Positions 1-10,317 of a stretch of DNA of 64,000 nucleotides are shown here, piece by piece; positions within the stretch are counted from its first letter, which is position 1, and the number at the start of each line of letters is the position of its first letter. Source of the DNA: Enterococcus mundtii. GTDB taxonomy: Bacteria; Bacillota; Bacilli; Lactobacillales; Enterococcaceae. The notes beneath the pieces were generated by a model. It was given only the letters and a program-made list of their open reading frames with translations, was not told the DNA's origin and searched no databases. The translations under genes and the position numbers were made by a program. The stretch lies in contig NZ_CP025473.1 in NCBI RefSeq assembly GCF_003957375.1, forward strand, positions 1,947,501-2,011,500, written 5' to 3'.

Positions 1-1275
<1,275 letters not shown>

Positions 1276-1346
1276 TCATATACGATTTTAGTTAATTTTG
1301 TGTCTTTGTGCAAACATTTCTTGCATTTTTCACAAATTTTCAATAA

Positions 1347-2117
<771 letters not shown>

Positions 2118-2128
2118 TCAGAATATAA

Positions 2129-2165
2129 GAGGACTACAGATTTAAGCAATCTGTAGATGGTCCTC
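2129..2165 (-). other. Intercistronic hairpin between pgk and tpiA
   Basis: The RNA read from the minus strand can fold GAGGAC...GTCCTC with an inner CAGATT/AATCTG stem and a 5-nt loop. No proper U-tract follows, so this looks more like a processing or stability element, or a weak attenuator, than a full terminator. Confidence 0.55.
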
Positions 2166-2196
2166 TCACCATTTTATTTATTCGTTGATTTTATGC

Positions 2197-3387
2197 TTAT
2201 TTGTCGTTGATTGCAGCTAGGCCAGGTAATTCTTTTCCTTCAAGCAATTCTAAACTTGCACCGCCACCTGTTGAGATGTGGGTGAATTTATCTGCAAAAC
2301 CTAATTGTTCCGCAGCTGCTGCAGAGTCACCGCCACCGATGATTGTTGTAGCACCTTCAAGGTTAGCGATTGCTTCACAAACACCGATCGTACCTTTAGC
2401 GAAGTTACTCATTTCGAATACCCCCATTGGTCCATTCCATACAACTGTTTTCGCTCCTTGCAATGTATCAGCAAATAGTTTAACAGAAGCAGGGCCGATG
2501 TCTAATGCCATCAAGCCTTCAGGAATGTCGCCTTCGATGACTTGTGTTTCCACATCATTTGAAAATTCAGGCGCACAAACGTTGTCGATCGGTAAAACTA
2601 ATTTGTCGCCAGCTTTTTCGATCAATTCTTTTGCTAAAGCTACTTTATCCGCTTCAACTAAAGAGTTACCGATCTTGATGCCTTTTGCTTCGTAGAATGT
2701 GTAAGTCATTCCGCCGCCGATCAAGATTTTGTCTGCTTTAGGAATCAAGTTTTCGATAACACCGATTTTATCTGAAACTTTCGCTCCACCTAAGATCGCG
2801 ATCATCGGACGTTTTGGTTCTTCAACAGCTTCGCCGATGAACTTGATTTCTTTATCCATTAAGAATCCAGCAACTGTTGGGATACCTGTTGAAGCGATCC
2901 CTACGTTAGAAGCGTGCGCGCGGTGAGCTGTACCAAATGCATCATTGACGAATACATCGCCTAAAGAAGCCCAGTATTTACCTAGATCAGCATCATTTTT
3001 GCTTTCTTTTTTGCCGTCGATGTCTTCAAAACGAGTGTTTTCAAAAACAACTACGTCGCCATCTTTCATGTCAGCAATTGCTTTTTCCAATTCTGAACCA
3101 CGAGTTTCAGGAACAAAAGTTACTTCTTTACCTAGCAATTCGCCTAAACGTTTCGCAACTGGTGCTAAAGATTTTCCTTCTTTATCTTCTTCTGTTTTTA
3201 CACGTCCAAGGTGAGAGAAAAGAATCGCTTTTCCGCCTTGTTCCAACACGTAATTGATTGTTGGCAATGCCGCTTTGATACGTGTATCATCAGTAATGAC
3301 GCCGTCTTTCAAAGGAACATTGAAGTCAACACGGACAAGGACTTTTTTATCTTTTAAATCAATATCTTTGACTGTTTTCTTAGCCAT
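2197..3387 (-). CDS. pgk: Phosphoglycerate kinase
   Basis: Transfers phosphate from 1,3-bisphosphoglycerate to ADP, giving 3-phosphoglycerate and ATP. The 396-residue protein shows the substrate-binding VRVDFNVPL near the N terminus, the SHLGR basic-patch motif, AHASNVG, the nucleotide-domain [12 protein letters not shown], and the C-terminal GGGDSAAA loop. The start ATG at 3387 follows TAGGAGGAAATCAA. It sits between gap and tpiA in the CggR-controlled glycolytic operon. Length is normal and no key motif is missing. Confidence 0.97.
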   Translation of the reverse strand: MAKKTVKDIDLKDKKVLVRVDFNVPLKDGVITDDTRIKAALPTINYVLEQGGKAILFSHLGRVKTEEDKEGKSLAPVAKRLGELLGKEVTFVPETRGSELEKAIADMKDGDVVVFENTRFEDIDGKKESKNDADLGKYWASLGDVFVNDAFGTAHRAHASNVGIASTGIPTVAGFLMDKEIKFIGEAVEEPKRPMIAILGGAKVSDKIGVIENLIPKADKILIGGGMTYTFYEAKGIKIGNSLVEADKVALAKELIEKAGDKLVLPIDNVCAPEFSNDVETQVIEGDIPEGLMALDIGPASVKLFADTLQGAKTVVWNGPMGVFEMSNFAKGTIGVCEAIANLEGATTIIGGGDSAAAAEQLGFADKFTHISTGGGASLELLEGKELPGLAAINDK

Positions 3388-3416
3388 TTGATTTCCTCCT
3401 AAATAAACATCTTATC

Positions 3417-3454
3417 AAAAAAAGCGGAGAAGCGCGATTGCTTCCCCGCTTTTA
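3417..3454 (-). terminator. Hairpin with U-tract between gap and pgk
   Basis: Minus-strand RNA forms a GC-rich AAAAGCGGGGAAGC / GCGCTTCTCCGCTTTT stem with a 4-nt loop followed by a T-run. It has full intrinsic-terminator form, yet lies inside the glycolytic operon. It probably gives partial termination, so gap message exceeds that of the downstream genes, and pgk may also have its own promoter. Confidence 0.75.
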
Positions 3455-3492
3455 AGTGTACATGGATATAGGTTACACTTGTACGCTTTATC

Positions 3493-4494
3493 TTATAAGT
3501 TAGCGAAGTATTCTAAAGTACGTACTAATTGTGCAGTGTATGACATTTCGTTGTCGTACCAAGCAACAGTTTTAACCAATTGTTTGTCGCCAACAGTCAT
3601 TACTTTTGTTTGAGTAGCATCAAATAATGAACCGTAAGTCATACCAACGATATCTGAAGAAACGATTTCGTCTGTGTTGTAACCGTATGATTCGTTTGCT
3701 GCTTCTTTCATTGCTGCATTTACTTCATCAACTGTTACGTTTTTATCAAGAACTGTAACTAATTCTGTTAATGAACCAGTTGCGACTGGTACACGTTGAG
3801 CAGCTCCGTCTAATTTTCCGTTCAATTCAGGGATTACTAAACCAATTGCTTTAGCAGCACCTGTTGAGTTAGGAACGATGTTTGCAGCAGCAGCGCGTGC
3901 ACGGCGGAAGTCACCTTTAGGATGAGGTCCGTCAAGAGTCATTTGGTCACCTGTGTAAGCGTGGATAGTTGTCATTAATCCTTCAACCACACCAAATTTG
4001 TCGTTCAATGTTTTAGCCATAGGTGCTAAACAGTTAGTTGTACATGAAGCACCAGAGATAACTGTTTCTTTACCAGTTAATGTTTCATGGTTTGTGTTGT
4101 AAACGATTGTTGGTACATCATTTCCACCAGGAGCTGAGATAACAACACGTTTAGCACCAGCTGTTAAATGTTTTTCAGCAGCTGATTTTGAAGTGAAGAA
4201 ACCAGTACATTCTAGAACGATGTCTACGCCTAGCTCGCCCCAAGGTAATTCTTCAGGGTTACGGTTAGCTAATACTTTAACTTCTTTTCCGTTTACGTTG
4301 AATGAACCTTCGTGAACTTCAACTGTTCCGTTGAAACGTCCTTGAGTTGTATCGTATTTTAACAAGTGTGCCAACATTTTAGCATCTGTCAAATCGTTGA
4401 TTGCTACTACTTCGATTCCATCTACATCTTGGATACGACGGAACGCTAGACGTCCAATACGTCCAAAACCATTAATACCTACTTTAACTGTCAT
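3493..4494 (-). CDS. gap: Glyceraldehyde-3-phosphate dehydrogenase (NAD-dependent, glycolytic)
   Basis: Oxidises glyceraldehyde 3-phosphate to 1,3-bisphosphoglycerate with NAD+. The 333-residue protein has the Rossmann start [13 protein letters not shown], the catalytic Cys151 in [15 protein letters not shown] and the C-terminal [14 protein letters not shown]. It is the structural gene directly after the regulator cggR (40 bp downstream) and leads the glycolytic operon. The ATG at 4494 is preceded by AAGGAGGAAATCTTAA. The high-expression codon pattern and flanking terminator fit a very abundant enzyme. Confidence 0.97.
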   Translation of the reverse strand: MTVKVGINGFGRIGRLAFRRIQDVDGIEVVAINDLTDAKMLAHLLKYDTTQGRFNGTVEVHEGSFNVNGKEVKVLANRNPEELPWGELGVDIVLECTGFFTSKSAAEKHLTAGAKRVVISAPGGNDVPTIVYNTNHETLTGKETVISGASCTTNCLAPMAKTLNDKFGVVEGLMTTIHAYTGDQMTLDGPHPKGDFRRARAAAANIVPNSTGAAKAIGLVIPELNGKLDGAAQRVPVATGSLTELVTVLDKNVTVDEVNAAMKEAANESYGYNTDEIVSSDIVGMTYGSLFDATQTKVMTVGDKQLVKTVAWYDNEMSYTAQLVRTLEYFANL

Positions 4495-4534
4495 TTAAGA
4501 TTTCCTCCTTATGAAAATCAAAAAAATATTTATT

Positions 4535-5572
4535 TTAAAGGGATACCCCTTTTAAAATCTCATTAGCAGCGGCTTCATCTGTGATGAGCCACGTTTGTTT
4601 TGGTGCATTATTCATATACGCTCGAATTGCTTTGGCTTTGGCTTTCCCTCCTGCAACTGCAAGAATGATCGGGACCTTGGCTAAGTCTTTTAATTCGATA
4701 CCGATTCGTGGGACTTTATAAACAACTTCTCCTTTTTCATTGAAGAAATAGCCAAAAGATTCCGCAACGGCATTGGCTTGTTTCAACATCAGCAATTCTT
4801 CTTCATTCATTTTTCGTCGCGCTGCCATGTGCAACGCCCGTCCAATACTATGAATAACACAATTTGCCTCACTTATCAAGTTTAACACTTCTTGTATAGA
4901 CGGCTCATTGAGTAGTGAATTGTAAGTAGCCAAGCTTAATTGTTCCGGCACATATAATGCTCGGTGTTTTCCATTTGCCTTTGTAGCCATTCTAGCACTG
5001 ACTGAGTTCGCTTGTACAGTAATCGCCTCACCGATCCCACCTCTTGCGGGTACAAACAAGTTATGGCGTTTACTATTTTCTAAGCTGGTCAGTTGCTCTG
5101 CGACGATCGCCATCGTTGTTCCTCCCATGACTGCAATGATATTGTCACCTTCTGGAAGTAATAGGTTTAAAGATTCGTCTAAGGCTTCGCCAAAAGCATC
5201 TGCTACTTTTGGTTGTTGTTCACTGTTTCCAGAAACAACGATACAGCGCTGATTACCAAAATACTCAGATAGTTTCATTTCAATCTGATGCATTCCTAAA
5301 AGTTGGTCCATAAAGCTTTCGAGGCTTTGATAGACTTCTTCACCTTTTTTTGTCAGCGTCATACCACTTTTAGAGGCGTTGATCAGTTCAAGTTGTTTGA
5401 GCAAATCCGTTTCAGTTCGTAAAACACGTTCGGTCATGCCCATGCTTTCCGATAAACTACGACGACCAATTGGCTGCATCCAGTAAATATTGCGCAAAAT
5501 CTTATAGCGTTCTTGCAAAACATCCATGATGTCTGGCGCAACAGCTTCAATCAGTTTCAATTCATCTAACAT
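4535..5572 (-). CDS. cggR: Central glycolytic genes regulator, SorC family
   Basis: Transcriptional repressor of the gap operon; in Bacillus its DNA binding is relieved by fructose-1,6-bisphosphate. The 345-residue protein has an N-terminal helix-turn-helix (IGRRSLSESMGMTERVLRTE, about residues 35-55) and a C-terminal sugar-phosphate-binding domain with AVMGGTTMAIVAEQL and GGIGEA. The ATG at 5572 is chosen because AAGGAG lies 8 nt upstream; an ATG 54 bp further upstream lies inside the operator and lacks such a site. It is first in the glycolytic operon, just downstream of a matching operator, which supports autoregulation. Confidence 0.95.
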   Translation of the reverse strand: MLDELKLIEAVAPDIMDVLQERYKILRNIYWMQPIGRRSLSESMGMTERVLRTETDLLKQLELINASKSGMTLTKKGEEVYQSLESFMDQLLGMHQIEMKLSEYFGNQRCIVVSGNSEQQPKVADAFGEALDESLNLLLPEGDNIIAVMGGTTMAIVAEQLTSLENSKRHNLFVPARGGIGEAITVQANSVSARMATKANGKHRALYVPEQLSLATYNSLLNEPSIQEVLNLISEANCVIHSIGRALHMAARRKMNEEELLMLKQANAVAESFGYFFNEKGEVVYKVPRIGIELKDLAKVPIILAVAGGKAKAKAIRAYMNNAPKQTWLITDEAAANEILKGVSL

Positions 5573-5589
5573 AGCGATCTCCTTAGCTG

Positions 5590-5625
5590 GACATTTTTCG
5601 TCCAATGTAGACTCCAAACGACCCA
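5590..5625 (-). promoter_or_regulatory. CggR-type operator in the cggR leader
   Basis: On the minus strand the sequence reads TGGGTC-N6-AGTC-N4-TTGGAC-N6-TGTC. This matches exactly, in spacing, the two direct repeats of the Bacillus CggR operator (CGGGAC-N6-TGTC-N4-CGGGAC-N6-TGTC), with a few base changes in the upstream half. It sits about 70 nt downstream of the likely transcription start and just upstream of the cggR ribosome site, as expected for a roadblock operator. Confidence 0.8.
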
Positions 5626-5701
5626 TGTGATCTAAAAAAATAAATCGGACTTTCCAACCTGCACGTTTTCTACTAGGAAAATCTCAACCTCACATGACAT
5701 A

Positions 5702-5730
5702 GTCTAACAGTTTTGTCCGTATTTATCAAC
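5702..5730 (-). promoter_or_regulatory. Likely promoter of the cggR-gap operon
   Basis: Minus strand TTGATA, 17-nt spacer, TAGACT, with an extended -10 TG dinucleotide immediately upstream. It lies between the rpoN terminator and the CggR operator. Confidence 0.6.
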
Positions 5731-5731
5731 A

Positions 5732-5770
5732 AAAAAAGACTAGAAAAATGTTTAAGATTCTTCCAGTCTC
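5732..5770 (-). terminator. Intrinsic terminator of rpoN
   Basis: Starts 9 bp after the rpoN stop. Minus-strand stem GACTGGAAGAAT / ATTTTTCTAGTC (two G-U pairs) with a 7-nt loop, followed by seven Ts. Confidence 0.85.
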
Positions 5771-5778
5771 CTGTTCAA

Positions 5779-7107
5779 TTATTTATCATACCGTTTTCTT
5801 TTCGATGAACTAGGGATTCCTAACAAGTCACGATATTTAGCGACTGTTCGTCGAGAAATCGAAATTTTGTCATTTTTCAGTAGTTCTACTAATTTTTGGT
5901 CAGATAATGGTTTGCTTTTATCTTCCGCATCCACTAGTTCTTGGACTTTTTTCTTTGCGGTATCTGCTGATAGATCTTCAGTACTCTCTGCATTTGTAGG
6001 TTGGAGTCTCGTCGTAAAGAACTTTTTCAATTCGAAGACACCAAAATCGGTTTCAAGATACTTGCCATTGACTGCTCGACTGACCGTTGATTCGTGGACG
6101 TCGATTTCTTCTGCAACCTCTTTTAAGGTCAATGGGCGGATCGGTCGTGCGACATTTGTAAAGAATTCTTTTTGCCGAGAAACAATGATTTGCGCCACGC
6201 GCATGATCGTATCACCACGTTGCAAAATCGTTTTTTGCAGCCACTCAAATTCTTGTTTTCGTTCTTTCAAATAGGCTTGAGTCTCTTTATCTGCTTTTTT
6301 TTGCATCTGTTGAAAATAAGCTTCTTGAAAACGTACATTCGGTTGGTTGCCTCGATTTGAGATGACTTGGACTTCTTCATCTGTTACGACAACTTTAACA
6401 TCGGGGATGATATACAAACCGCTACTATGGTCAAAGACTCGTCCAGGGCTTGGACTAAGGGTTTGGATATAGTCAAAGATCCGTTGTACATCGCTTAATG
6501 GAATTGCAAAATGTTGGGCGATCTCTTTCCATTTGCGTTCGACTAATTGATCAAACCATTCTTCCAAGACAATGTAAGCCAATTCGGGAGCATAATCGTC
6601 TCGTTCAGTTTGTAACATCAAACATTCTTGTAAACTTCGCGCCCCAACACCTGCTGGCTCTAACTGCTGGATCAACGTCAATGCGTCAAGCATTTGGATC
6701 GGCGTCGCATTCGTTTGTTGGATGGCGTCTTCTAAAGAAATAGTCAAAAAACCATTCAGGTCGATATATTCAATCAAATATAAAATCAACTTACGTAAAA
6801 AAGTATCTCGGTAATTCAAATGGACTTGTTCGATCAACGATTCAAACAGAGAGCCTGTTGTATCAGGGATTTGATTCAAGTAGCTCGTTTCTTCTCCCTC
6901 ATAACTGGCATTACGTTTTTGGTAATCGGGTTGCCAATCCGGTTCGATCACTTCTACTAAGGGGTTTTCCAATGCCTGATTTTCAACAAAAGCCAGTAGC
7001 TCTTCGCTGTTATACTGCAAGACTTGGATGGACTGTTGGAGCTGTTGTGTCATGGCAAGTTTTTGTGTTTGTTGTTGTTTTTGTGAAAAATTTTGTTCAA
7101 ATTTCAT
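5779..7107 (-). CDS. rpoN: RNA polymerase sigma-54 factor
   Basis: Alternative sigma factor that recognises -24/-12 promoters and needs AAA+ activators; in enterococci and Listeria it drives mannose-type PTS operons. The protein has the Gln-rich activator-interacting N-terminal region (QKLAMTQQLQQSIQVLQYN), a core-binding middle, the helix-turn-helix VAEEIDVHESTVSRAVNGKYL, and the C-terminal RpoN box ISRRTVAKYRDLLGIP. Two starts are possible: an ATG at 7119 has the AAGGGG site only 1 nt away, so the ATG at 7107 (MKFEQNFSQKQ) is preferred, although its spacing of about 13 nt is long. Monocistronic, with its own terminator. Confidence 0.93.
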   Translation of the reverse strand: MKFEQNFSQKQQQTQKLAMTQQLQQSIQVLQYNSEELLAFVENQALENPLVEVIEPDWQPDYQKRNASYEGEETSYLNQIPDTTGSLFESLIEQVHLNYRDTFLRKLILYLIEYIDLNGFLTISLEDAIQQTNATPIQMLDALTLIQQLEPAGVGARSLQECLMLQTERDDYAPELAYIVLEEWFDQLVERKWKEIAQHFAIPLSDVQRIFDYIQTLSPSPGRVFDHSSGLYIIPDVKVVVTDEEVQVISNRGNQPNVRFQEAYFQQMQKKADKETQAYLKERKQEFEWLQKTILQRGDTIMRVAQIIVSRQKEFFTNVARPIRPLTLKEVAEEIDVHESTVSRAVNGKYLETDFGVFELKKFFTTRLQPTNAESTEDLSADTAKKKVQELVDAEDKSKPLSDQKLVELLKNDKISISRRTVAKYRDLLGIPSSSKRKRYDK

Positions 7108-7124
7108 TTTTTTGTCCATTCCCC

Positions 7125-7153
7125 TTGTAATTTATTTTTGATTTCGATACAAT
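7125..7153 (+). promoter_or_regulatory. Promoter of tRNA-Arg
   Basis: TTGTAA, 17-nt spacer, TACAAT. It ends 13 nt before the tRNA 5' end, so the transcript should start about 7 nt upstream of the mature tRNA. Confidence 0.65.
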
Positions 7154-7166
7154 TGTTGCAGTGCTT

Positions 7167-7238
7167 GCGTCCTTAGTGTAGTGGATATCACGTAAGATTC
7201 CGGTTCTTGAGACGGGGGTTCGATTCCCTCAGGACGCG
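7167..7238 (+). tRNA. tRNA-Arg, anticodon CCG
   Basis: A full cloverleaf can be drawn. Acceptor GCGTCCT pairs with AGGACGC, followed by discriminator G. The anticodon stem TAAGA/TCTTG has the loop TTCCGGT, giving anticodon CCG (reads CGG). The T arm GGGGG/CCCTC carries TTCGATT. It is 72 nt, the CCA end is not encoded, and it stands alone between rpoN and a bidirectional terminator. Confidence 0.95.
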
Positions 7239-7290
7239 TCTATTGTTATCTTAGCATATTTGCAAGGATTTTGCTTTCAAAATTCTAAGA

Positions 7291-7328
7291 AAAAAGCGGT
7301 TTTCCTATCTAGGAAAACTGCTTTTTTT
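7291..7328. terminator. Bidirectional terminator after tRNA-Arg
   Basis: AGCGGTTTTCCT / AGGAAAACTGCT stem with a 4-nt loop, A-rich on the left and T7 on the right. It can end the tRNA transcript on the plus strand and the broken gene at 7346-7975 on the minus strand. Confidence 0.85.
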
Positions 7329-7345
7329 GATCTCTTCATGGGATT

Positions 7346-7975
7346 TCAAAAAGTAAACCAATCTTCTATGTAACTAGAGTAGAAATGATTCGTTAAAGGT
7401 CCAGGATTATAGCGCTCTGTCACTCCATCACCTTGACGAAGCGTTTAACCGTTTCTTAAAGCGGCTGTTTTTTTATCGTAAAAATCGCCATTGACGATAT
7501 AAAATAGCCGGTTAGGGTCTTCCAAATAAACAAAGACATCTCCTGAAAAATGTTTCTCTAAACCTTGGTTGTTTGCTCTCAGTTGGACGACTAAAATCGA
7601 CTTGATTGCTCGGAAATTTCCACCTTCACTCGTTTCACAGTATAACAATAAACTTGGTTGGTACACTCGATTGACAGTTATGTTTTGAGAAAAGACACGG
7701 TGGATTGCTCCATTATGTATTGCGCTTTGCACCATTTACCCAGTATAGCCGAGCTGTTTTTTAGCTTCTTCTTCGGTTAGTTGATATTCTCTCGAAATGA
7801 CACGAAGCTGTTGCTGAAAGTCCAACTTACTGGATAATGTACGATATGTATTTTTTTCATTTTGCGTGGAAAGATTTAAAGAGGTTTGCTCTTGTGGTGA
7901 TGAATGGACCAAGAAAAACAACCCAAGTAAAATCACAAGAAAACCGATTACTTTTATTCGTATTGACTTTTTCAT
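7346..7975 (-). pseudogene. Unrecognised membrane-anchored protein gene with two in-frame TAA stops
   Basis: One continuous minus-strand reading frame of 210 codons is interrupted by TAA at 7733-7735 and at 7445-7447. The N-terminal part (79 residues) starts with an excellent ribosome site (TAGGAGTAATCA) and one hydrophobic anchor (VIGFLVILLGLFFLVHSS). The middle part (96 codons) follows the first stop directly with ATG. After the second stop the frame continues for 32 protein-like residues (GDGVTERYNPGPLTNHFYSS and on to EDWFTF) up to a TGA. I do not recognise the family. The shared frame and the coding character beyond both stops suggest one gene of about 210 residues broken by two nonsense changes. 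Two coupled small genes are the alternative, but would not explain the third segment. Confidence 0.6.
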
Positions 7976-8114
7976 TGATTACTCCTATTTATTTGTTATT
8001 CTTCCGTCCATAATCTTAATCGGAAATAGCCAATGAAACAAAGAGTTTTTTATTTTCTTACTTAATACATCACCTGTTTCCTCAAGAGATCTCAACAGCA
8101 GTGTTTAGCCTAGC

Positions 8115-8176
8115 GAAATAAAGCCACTAACCACATAAATGTTTCTTCAAATTTTTGTGGTTAGTGGCTTTATTTC
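8115..8176. repeat. Perfect 21-bp inverted repeat (dispersed hairpin family)
   Basis: Arms of 21 bp (GAAATAAAGCCACTAACCAC + A) flank a 20-nt loop without a mismatch. Read on the minus strand, the base AAGCC and the loop TTTGAAGAAACA resemble hairpins at 27919, 43191 and 53329. It lies downstream of the zinc-ribbon gene and probably ends its transcript. There is no recognised gene in 7976-8259. Confidence 0.75.
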
Positions 8177-8259
8177 CAAACCAGTTACTTCTATTCCTGC
8201 TATTTAAACGATTTCAAGCAGTATAAGAGGACTAATGTCCCATGCTCTTTCATTTTTTG

Positions 8260-8658
8260 TCAATCATAAGGGACGTAATCTTCGTAACTTTCTTCGTTAT
8301 TCAATGCTTCATTTTCAATAAAATAGTTCATACCACCCATTAGTTCCGAACTCATTGGTCCGTTTAAAGATAAATCATGACGTTCAATCATTTCTCGGTA
8401 TTCATCTGCACTGATCACCGCACCGGTTTTCAAGCTTTTGTATTGCTTCGGAGTTTCCTCCACTTCCTGATCCAACTTTGAAAAATCTGTTTCTTTGTAT
8501 GTCACGAAATAGCCATGAGAAAGTTTCCGTTTGACTACTTCATTGCATTCAGGACAGCGGATCGGCATTTCTTTTTCTCGATGCTTCACAATGTGACGTA
8601 CTTCATTATAATAGAATTTGGTCTGACAATTGGGACATTTTAATTGATCATCTAACAT
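8260..8658 (-). CDS. Zinc-ribbon protein of unknown function
   Basis: A 132-residue soluble protein of no family I recognise. The N terminus holds two CxxC pairs (LKCPNCQTKF near residues 7-10 and IRCPECNEVV near 32-35), typical of a small zinc ribbon. The rest is acidic, ending ESYEDYVPYD. The ATG at 8658 is chosen because AAAGGAG lies 9 nt upstream; the reading frame extends 32 codons further without a better site. It stands alone between rpoE and a broken gene. A nucleic-acid or protein-binding role is possible but unproven. Confidence 0.7.
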   Translation of the reverse strand: MLDDQLKCPNCQTKFYYNEVRHIVKHREKEMPIRCPECNEVVKRKLSHGYFVTYKETDFSKLDQEVEETPKQYKSLKTGAVISADEYREMIERHDLSLNGPMSSELMGGMNYFIENEALNNEESYEDYVPYD

Positions 8659-8881
8659 ATCGATCGTCTCCTTTTGTATTTGATTGTCCTGTCTCGGTTT
8701 CACTTTCATCATACTCTTTTTTACAGCAAATGAAAAAAGATTCGCTGACATCACGTGATGCTTTTTTCTAAATCATTTCTAGAAGTCACAAAAGTATAAC
8801 TTCAACACTAAGACAGCACTTTTGGTTTTCTAGTTGACGTTCTGCTTTACTCTGTACGACTTTCTTCTTTTGTTGAAAGAC

Positions 8882-8925
8882 AAAAAAAAACTGCAAGGTT
8901 ACTTTTATCAGTAACTTGCAGTTTT
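8882..8925 (-). terminator. Intrinsic terminator of rpoE
   Basis: Minus-strand stem AACTGCAAGTTACTG / AGTAACCTTGCAGTT with a short loop and a T9 tract, 17 bp after the rpoE stop. Confidence 0.88.
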
Positions 8926-8941
8926 ATGTGGTTTCCCTCAC

Positions 8942-9556
8942 TTACTCTTCTGGGAAATCTTCGTCTTCGAACTCTTCATCTTCTTCGTCATCATCGTCTT
9001 CGATAATGCTTAGATCTTCTTCAATGTTCCCTGGGATTTCTTCTTCATCATCACCAGTATCCGCACCGATTTCTTGTAAGTCAGAGTTGTATGCAGCGAT
9101 TTCTTCATCATCGTCATCTTCGTCTTCAAATAGATCATCATCGTCTTCCTCAGACAAATCAGTATCTTCTGGGTCGTCATCATTATAATCGATGGCATCT
9201 TCGTCATCATTGATAAAGGCATTGACTTTTTTGCGTTTACGACGACGTGGTGTATCCTCGTCTTCTTCGTCGATTCCATGGTTGACTTCTTCATCGATCG
9301 AATCGATGGCGTACCATGAACGCAAGCCCCAACGATTGTCGCCTAATGAAATAAAGCTACCGTCAATATTTAAGTCAGTATAAAATTGTGCGAGTGAATC
9401 ACGAATGTCACTATCTGATTTGCCAAGATAAGTTTGGATCTCATTTGCTAAATCAGAAAAGTCCATCACATCACCACGCTGCTCTAAGATCGCGTGTGCG
9501 ACTTCGATCATTGATAATTCGTTTTTGTTTGCACCTTCAAATACACTAATTTCCAA
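8942..9556 (-). CDS. rpoE: RNA polymerase delta subunit
   Basis: Firmicute-specific RNA polymerase subunit that increases recycling and promoter selectivity. Residues 1-80 form the HARE-HTH-like globular domain ([37 protein letters not shown]). After a short basic stretch ([10 protein letters not shown]) the C-terminal half is an almost unbroken run of Asp and Glu, as in the Bacillus protein. The start appears to be TTG at 9556 behind AAAGGACGTGTCCTGA; no ATG fits the family N terminus. Total length is 204 residues. Monocistronic with its own terminator. Confidence 0.93.
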   Translation of the reverse strand: MEISVFEGANKNELSMIEVAHAILEQRGDVMDFSDLANEIQTYLGKSDSDIRDSLAQFYTDLNIDGSFISLGDNRWGLRSWYAIDSIDEEVNHGIDEEDEDTPRRRKRKKVNAFINDDEDAIDYNDDDPEDTDLSEEDDDDLFEDEDDDDEEIAAYNSDLQEIGADTGDDEEEIPGNIEEDLSIIEDDDDEEDEEFEDEDFPEE

Positions 9557-9632
9557 TCAGGACACGTCCTTTCACAGTCTACTCCTTATCATACAAAATC
9601 ACAGGTAAAAAATCAAACGTTTCTTTGCTATT

Positions 9633-10064
9633 TTATGCAGTAAAATCTAAGACCATCTCATATTCACCTATTTTTTCTACACCCATGAATAAATCGTACT
9701 CAATCATGACTTTGCCAGCGGTTGGTCGATCTTTTAGACTGACGTGTAATTCCTTCGTGAATGTATCGACTTGGATCATTCCGTAAGGGGTACGATAATG
9801 TGTCTCCAAGCGCTCACGATAGGCAAATTTCAAACGCATACGCATTTCACCAGCACGAATCAATTGAACGTGCCCATCCGGCATGATCTTAATCGTGACA
9901 GGAACTTCTTCCTGTCCTTCTTGGATCTCTTTATAGCGTATGTATAAGGTATCGCCAATTTTGACCATCTGTCCTTTCAGATCAAAATAAAAATCTTGTT
10001 GCTCTCCTTGTTGTTTCACTTTTGTACGTAATTGTATCGAAATCGGTAATCCAGATCGTTCCAT
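9633..10064 (-). CDS. DUF1934 family beta-barrel protein
   Basis: A 143-residue protein matching the YwiB/DUF1934 family: lipocalin-like, almost all beta strands, function not established. Recognisable segments are IQLRTKVKQQGEQQDFYFD at the N terminus and YRTPYGMIQVDTFT and EYDLFMGVEKIGEYEM towards the end. The ATG at 10064 is chosen for AAAGGAG 9 nt upstream; the open frame runs about 75 codons further but through non-coding promoter sequence. In Firmicutes this gene often lies near rpoE and argS, consistent with this place. Confidence 0.8.
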   Translation of the reverse strand: MERSGLPISIQLRTKVKQQGEQQDFYFDLKGQMVKIGDTLYIRYKEIQEGQEEVPVTIKIMPDGHVQLIRAGEMRMRLKFAYRERLETHYRTPYGMIQVDTFTKELHVSLKDRPTAGKVMIEYDLFMGVEKIGEYEMVLDFTA

Positions 10065-10091
10065 TTGACATTCTCCTTTTCTCATAGCTAC

Positions 10092-10120
10092 ATTGTTCCC
10101 ACTTTCCACTGATTTGTCAA
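10092..10120 (-). promoter_or_regulatory. Likely promoter of the DUF1934 gene
   Basis: Minus strand consensus -35 TTGACA, 17-nt spacer, AACAAT, about 28 bp upstream of the chosen start codon. Confidence 0.55.
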
Positions 10121-10317
10121 CCGACAGGTCTAAAGAGCGGATAACTTTTTTCCTCTCTTCTTTAATATTTTGGAGTATAATGAAGGAAGTGGGCGTGATA
10201 CTCCTATATATTCTAACAATTTGGGGGCTGTGATATGATCCTCTCGTCCCACCTAAGTTTGAATTAAAGGTATGTAAAGCACCCCTTCTCAAACAGATTT
10301 AACTAGGAGCTGAGTAC

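Noticed and set aside
7445-7735. Independent 96-residue gene starting MVQSAIHNG
   Set aside because: Its ATG directly follows the in-frame TAA of the upstream segment, and coding-like sequence continues in the same frame after its own stop, so a single broken gene explains all three segments better.
8916-9188. Ser-rich plus-strand frame of about 90 codons
   Set aside because: It is the antisense shadow of the Asp/Glu-rich tail of rpoE (GAT/GAA read backwards gives ATC/TTC/TCA). No ribosome site and no independent support.
9010-9294. Minus-strand Met/Lys-rich frame overlapping rpoE
   Set aside because: Frame-shifted reading of the same acidic repeat codons; composition is an artefact of GATGAA repeats.
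10150-10317. Possible riboswitch or T-box upstream of lipL
   Set aside because: The leader has a TATAAT but no T-box sequence, no clear aptamer-terminator pair and no strong hairpin; only an ordinary promoter and ribosome site are supported.
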